From: CAZJYT01 sp964550325
Lineage (GTDB): Bacteria; Patescibacteriota; Minisyncoccia; Minisyncoccales; CAZJYT01
Assembly (NCBI GenBank): GCA_964550325.1
Contig: CAZJYT010000046.1
Span: 1 to 7,106 of the forward strand
DNA: 7,106 nucleotides
Direction: 5' to 3'
Numbering within the stretch: the first letter of the stretch is position 1; each line of letters starts with the position of its first letter. Both the position numbers and the translations under genes were made by a program. The notes under the pieces are model-generated. The model was given only the letters and a program-made list of their open reading frames with translations, had not been told where the DNA came from and searched no databases. Shown here piece by piece: positions 6,773 through 7,106 of this stretch.

Positions 6773-7106
6773 TTACCTTCTCACTTCCCATTCAGGATTT
6801 TTTTCTAAAGCCTCAATAATTCTTTCTTGGACTTTTTCAACCTCTTTTGAACTCAAAGCTCTATCTTTTGCCTGATAAACAATTCTAAAGGCTAAACTCT
6901 TTTTTCCTTCTGAAAGCTCTTTGTCTTCATAAATATCAAATAAATCAACATCTCTAATTAATTCTTTACCTACAGAATTAATCACATTTAAAACCTCAAT
7001 AACCTTCACTTTTTTTGGCACCAAAATAGCAATATCTCTTATTATCGCTGGATAGGGAGAAATGGGTTGGTATTCATGTTCTTCTGAAGCTAATTTTGAA
7101 AGCTTT
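6773..7106 (-). CDS. pheT: Phenylalanyl-tRNA synthetase beta subunit, C-terminal FDX-ACB domain, 5'-partial
   Basis: The reading frame is open to the right edge. The visible 110 residues run from KLSKLASEEHEYQ to the TAA stop. A TTG at 7024 is internal, because the coding pattern continues upstream of it. PISPYPAIIRDIAILV (about 15-30) is the start of the ferredoxin-fold anticodon-binding (FDX-ACB) domain at the C-terminus of PheT. It is followed by the family's LFDIYE (about 55-60), EGKKSLAFRIVYQ (about 66-78) and a final helix LSSKEVEKVQERIIEALE. In PheRS (alpha2 beta2) this domain contacts the tRNA(Phe) anticodon. The catalytic and editing parts, and pheS, would lie beyond the window. The encoded protein ends EWEVRR. 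Transcription continues towards gyrB across a 34-base gap. A lone FDX-ACB protein is possible in principle but unlikely. Confidence 0.92.
   Translation of the reverse strand, partial: KLSKLASEEHEYQPISPYPAIIRDIAILVPKKVKVIEVLNVINSVGKELIRDVDLFDIYEDKELSEGKKSLAFRIVYQAKDRALSSKEVEKVQERIIEALEKNPEWEVRR

Noticed and set aside
6762..6790. Possible promoter for gyrB: TATAAG on the minus strand (6762-6767) with TGGGAA 17 bases upstream
   Set aside because: The -10-like hexamer is decent, but the -35 match is only 3 of 6 and the surroundings are A+T-rich, so chance is likely; read-through from pheT is simpler.
7022..7024. TTG as the start of a separate 83-residue protein on the minus strand
   Set aside because: The frame continues to the window edge, and the upstream residues (PISPYPAIIRD) belong to the same FDX-ACB domain of PheT.

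Overview
The window is an A+T-rich, almost fully coding bacterial segment. It holds two convergent gene blocks whose 3' ends are 3 bases apart. The proteins suggest a member of the Candidate Phyla Radiation (Patescibacteria), most likely Parcubacteria-like. The evidence is a short-tail GyrB of 637 residues, a PilC/GspF gene packed directly behind gyrB, and a PulJ-like pseudopilin followed by a PilX-like protein with the layout I associate with Parcubacterial genomes (IAEAGINYY near the N-terminus, HSNGGIR, FPVPSFDF, a late DPPP motif). This assignment rests on remembered family patterns and not on a search. The standard genetic code fits: no in-frame TGA interrupts any gene.

Plus strand, 2-3600: (1) the 3' part of a gene for a right-handed parallel beta-helix surface or secreted protein, open from the left edge, with a C-terminal carboxypeptidase-regulatory-like beta-sandwich; (2) a PulJ/GspJ-like minor pseudopilin whose ATG overlaps the preceding stop (ATGA); (3) a large, cysteine-rich PilX/GspK-like pilus protein starting 3 bases after the pseudopilin stop. 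This looks like one operon for an envelope-anchored pilus or pseudopilus tip together with a large extracellular protein.

Minus strand, 7106-3604, in transcription order: (1) the 3' end of pheT (phenylalanyl-tRNA synthetase beta chain, FDX-ACB domain), cut by the right edge; (2) a complete gyrB; (3) a complete pilC/gspF inner-membrane platform gene with a GTG start 3 bases after the gyrB stop. The PilC-type platform and the two pseudopilin-like proteins probably belong to the same type IV pilus/type II secretion-like machine, although they sit on opposite strands and no assembly ATPase or prepilin peptidase lies in the window.

The longest non-coding gap is the 34 bases between pheT and gyrB. 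I see no tRNA, rRNA, CRISPR array, insertion sequence or convincing promoter or intrinsic terminator. Both blocks begin outside the window, so their promoters are not visible. The most interesting parts are the coupling of a beta-helix protein to minor pseudopilins, the 25-cysteine PilX-like protein with a Trp/His/Cys cluster, and two unusual residues in GyrB motifs.
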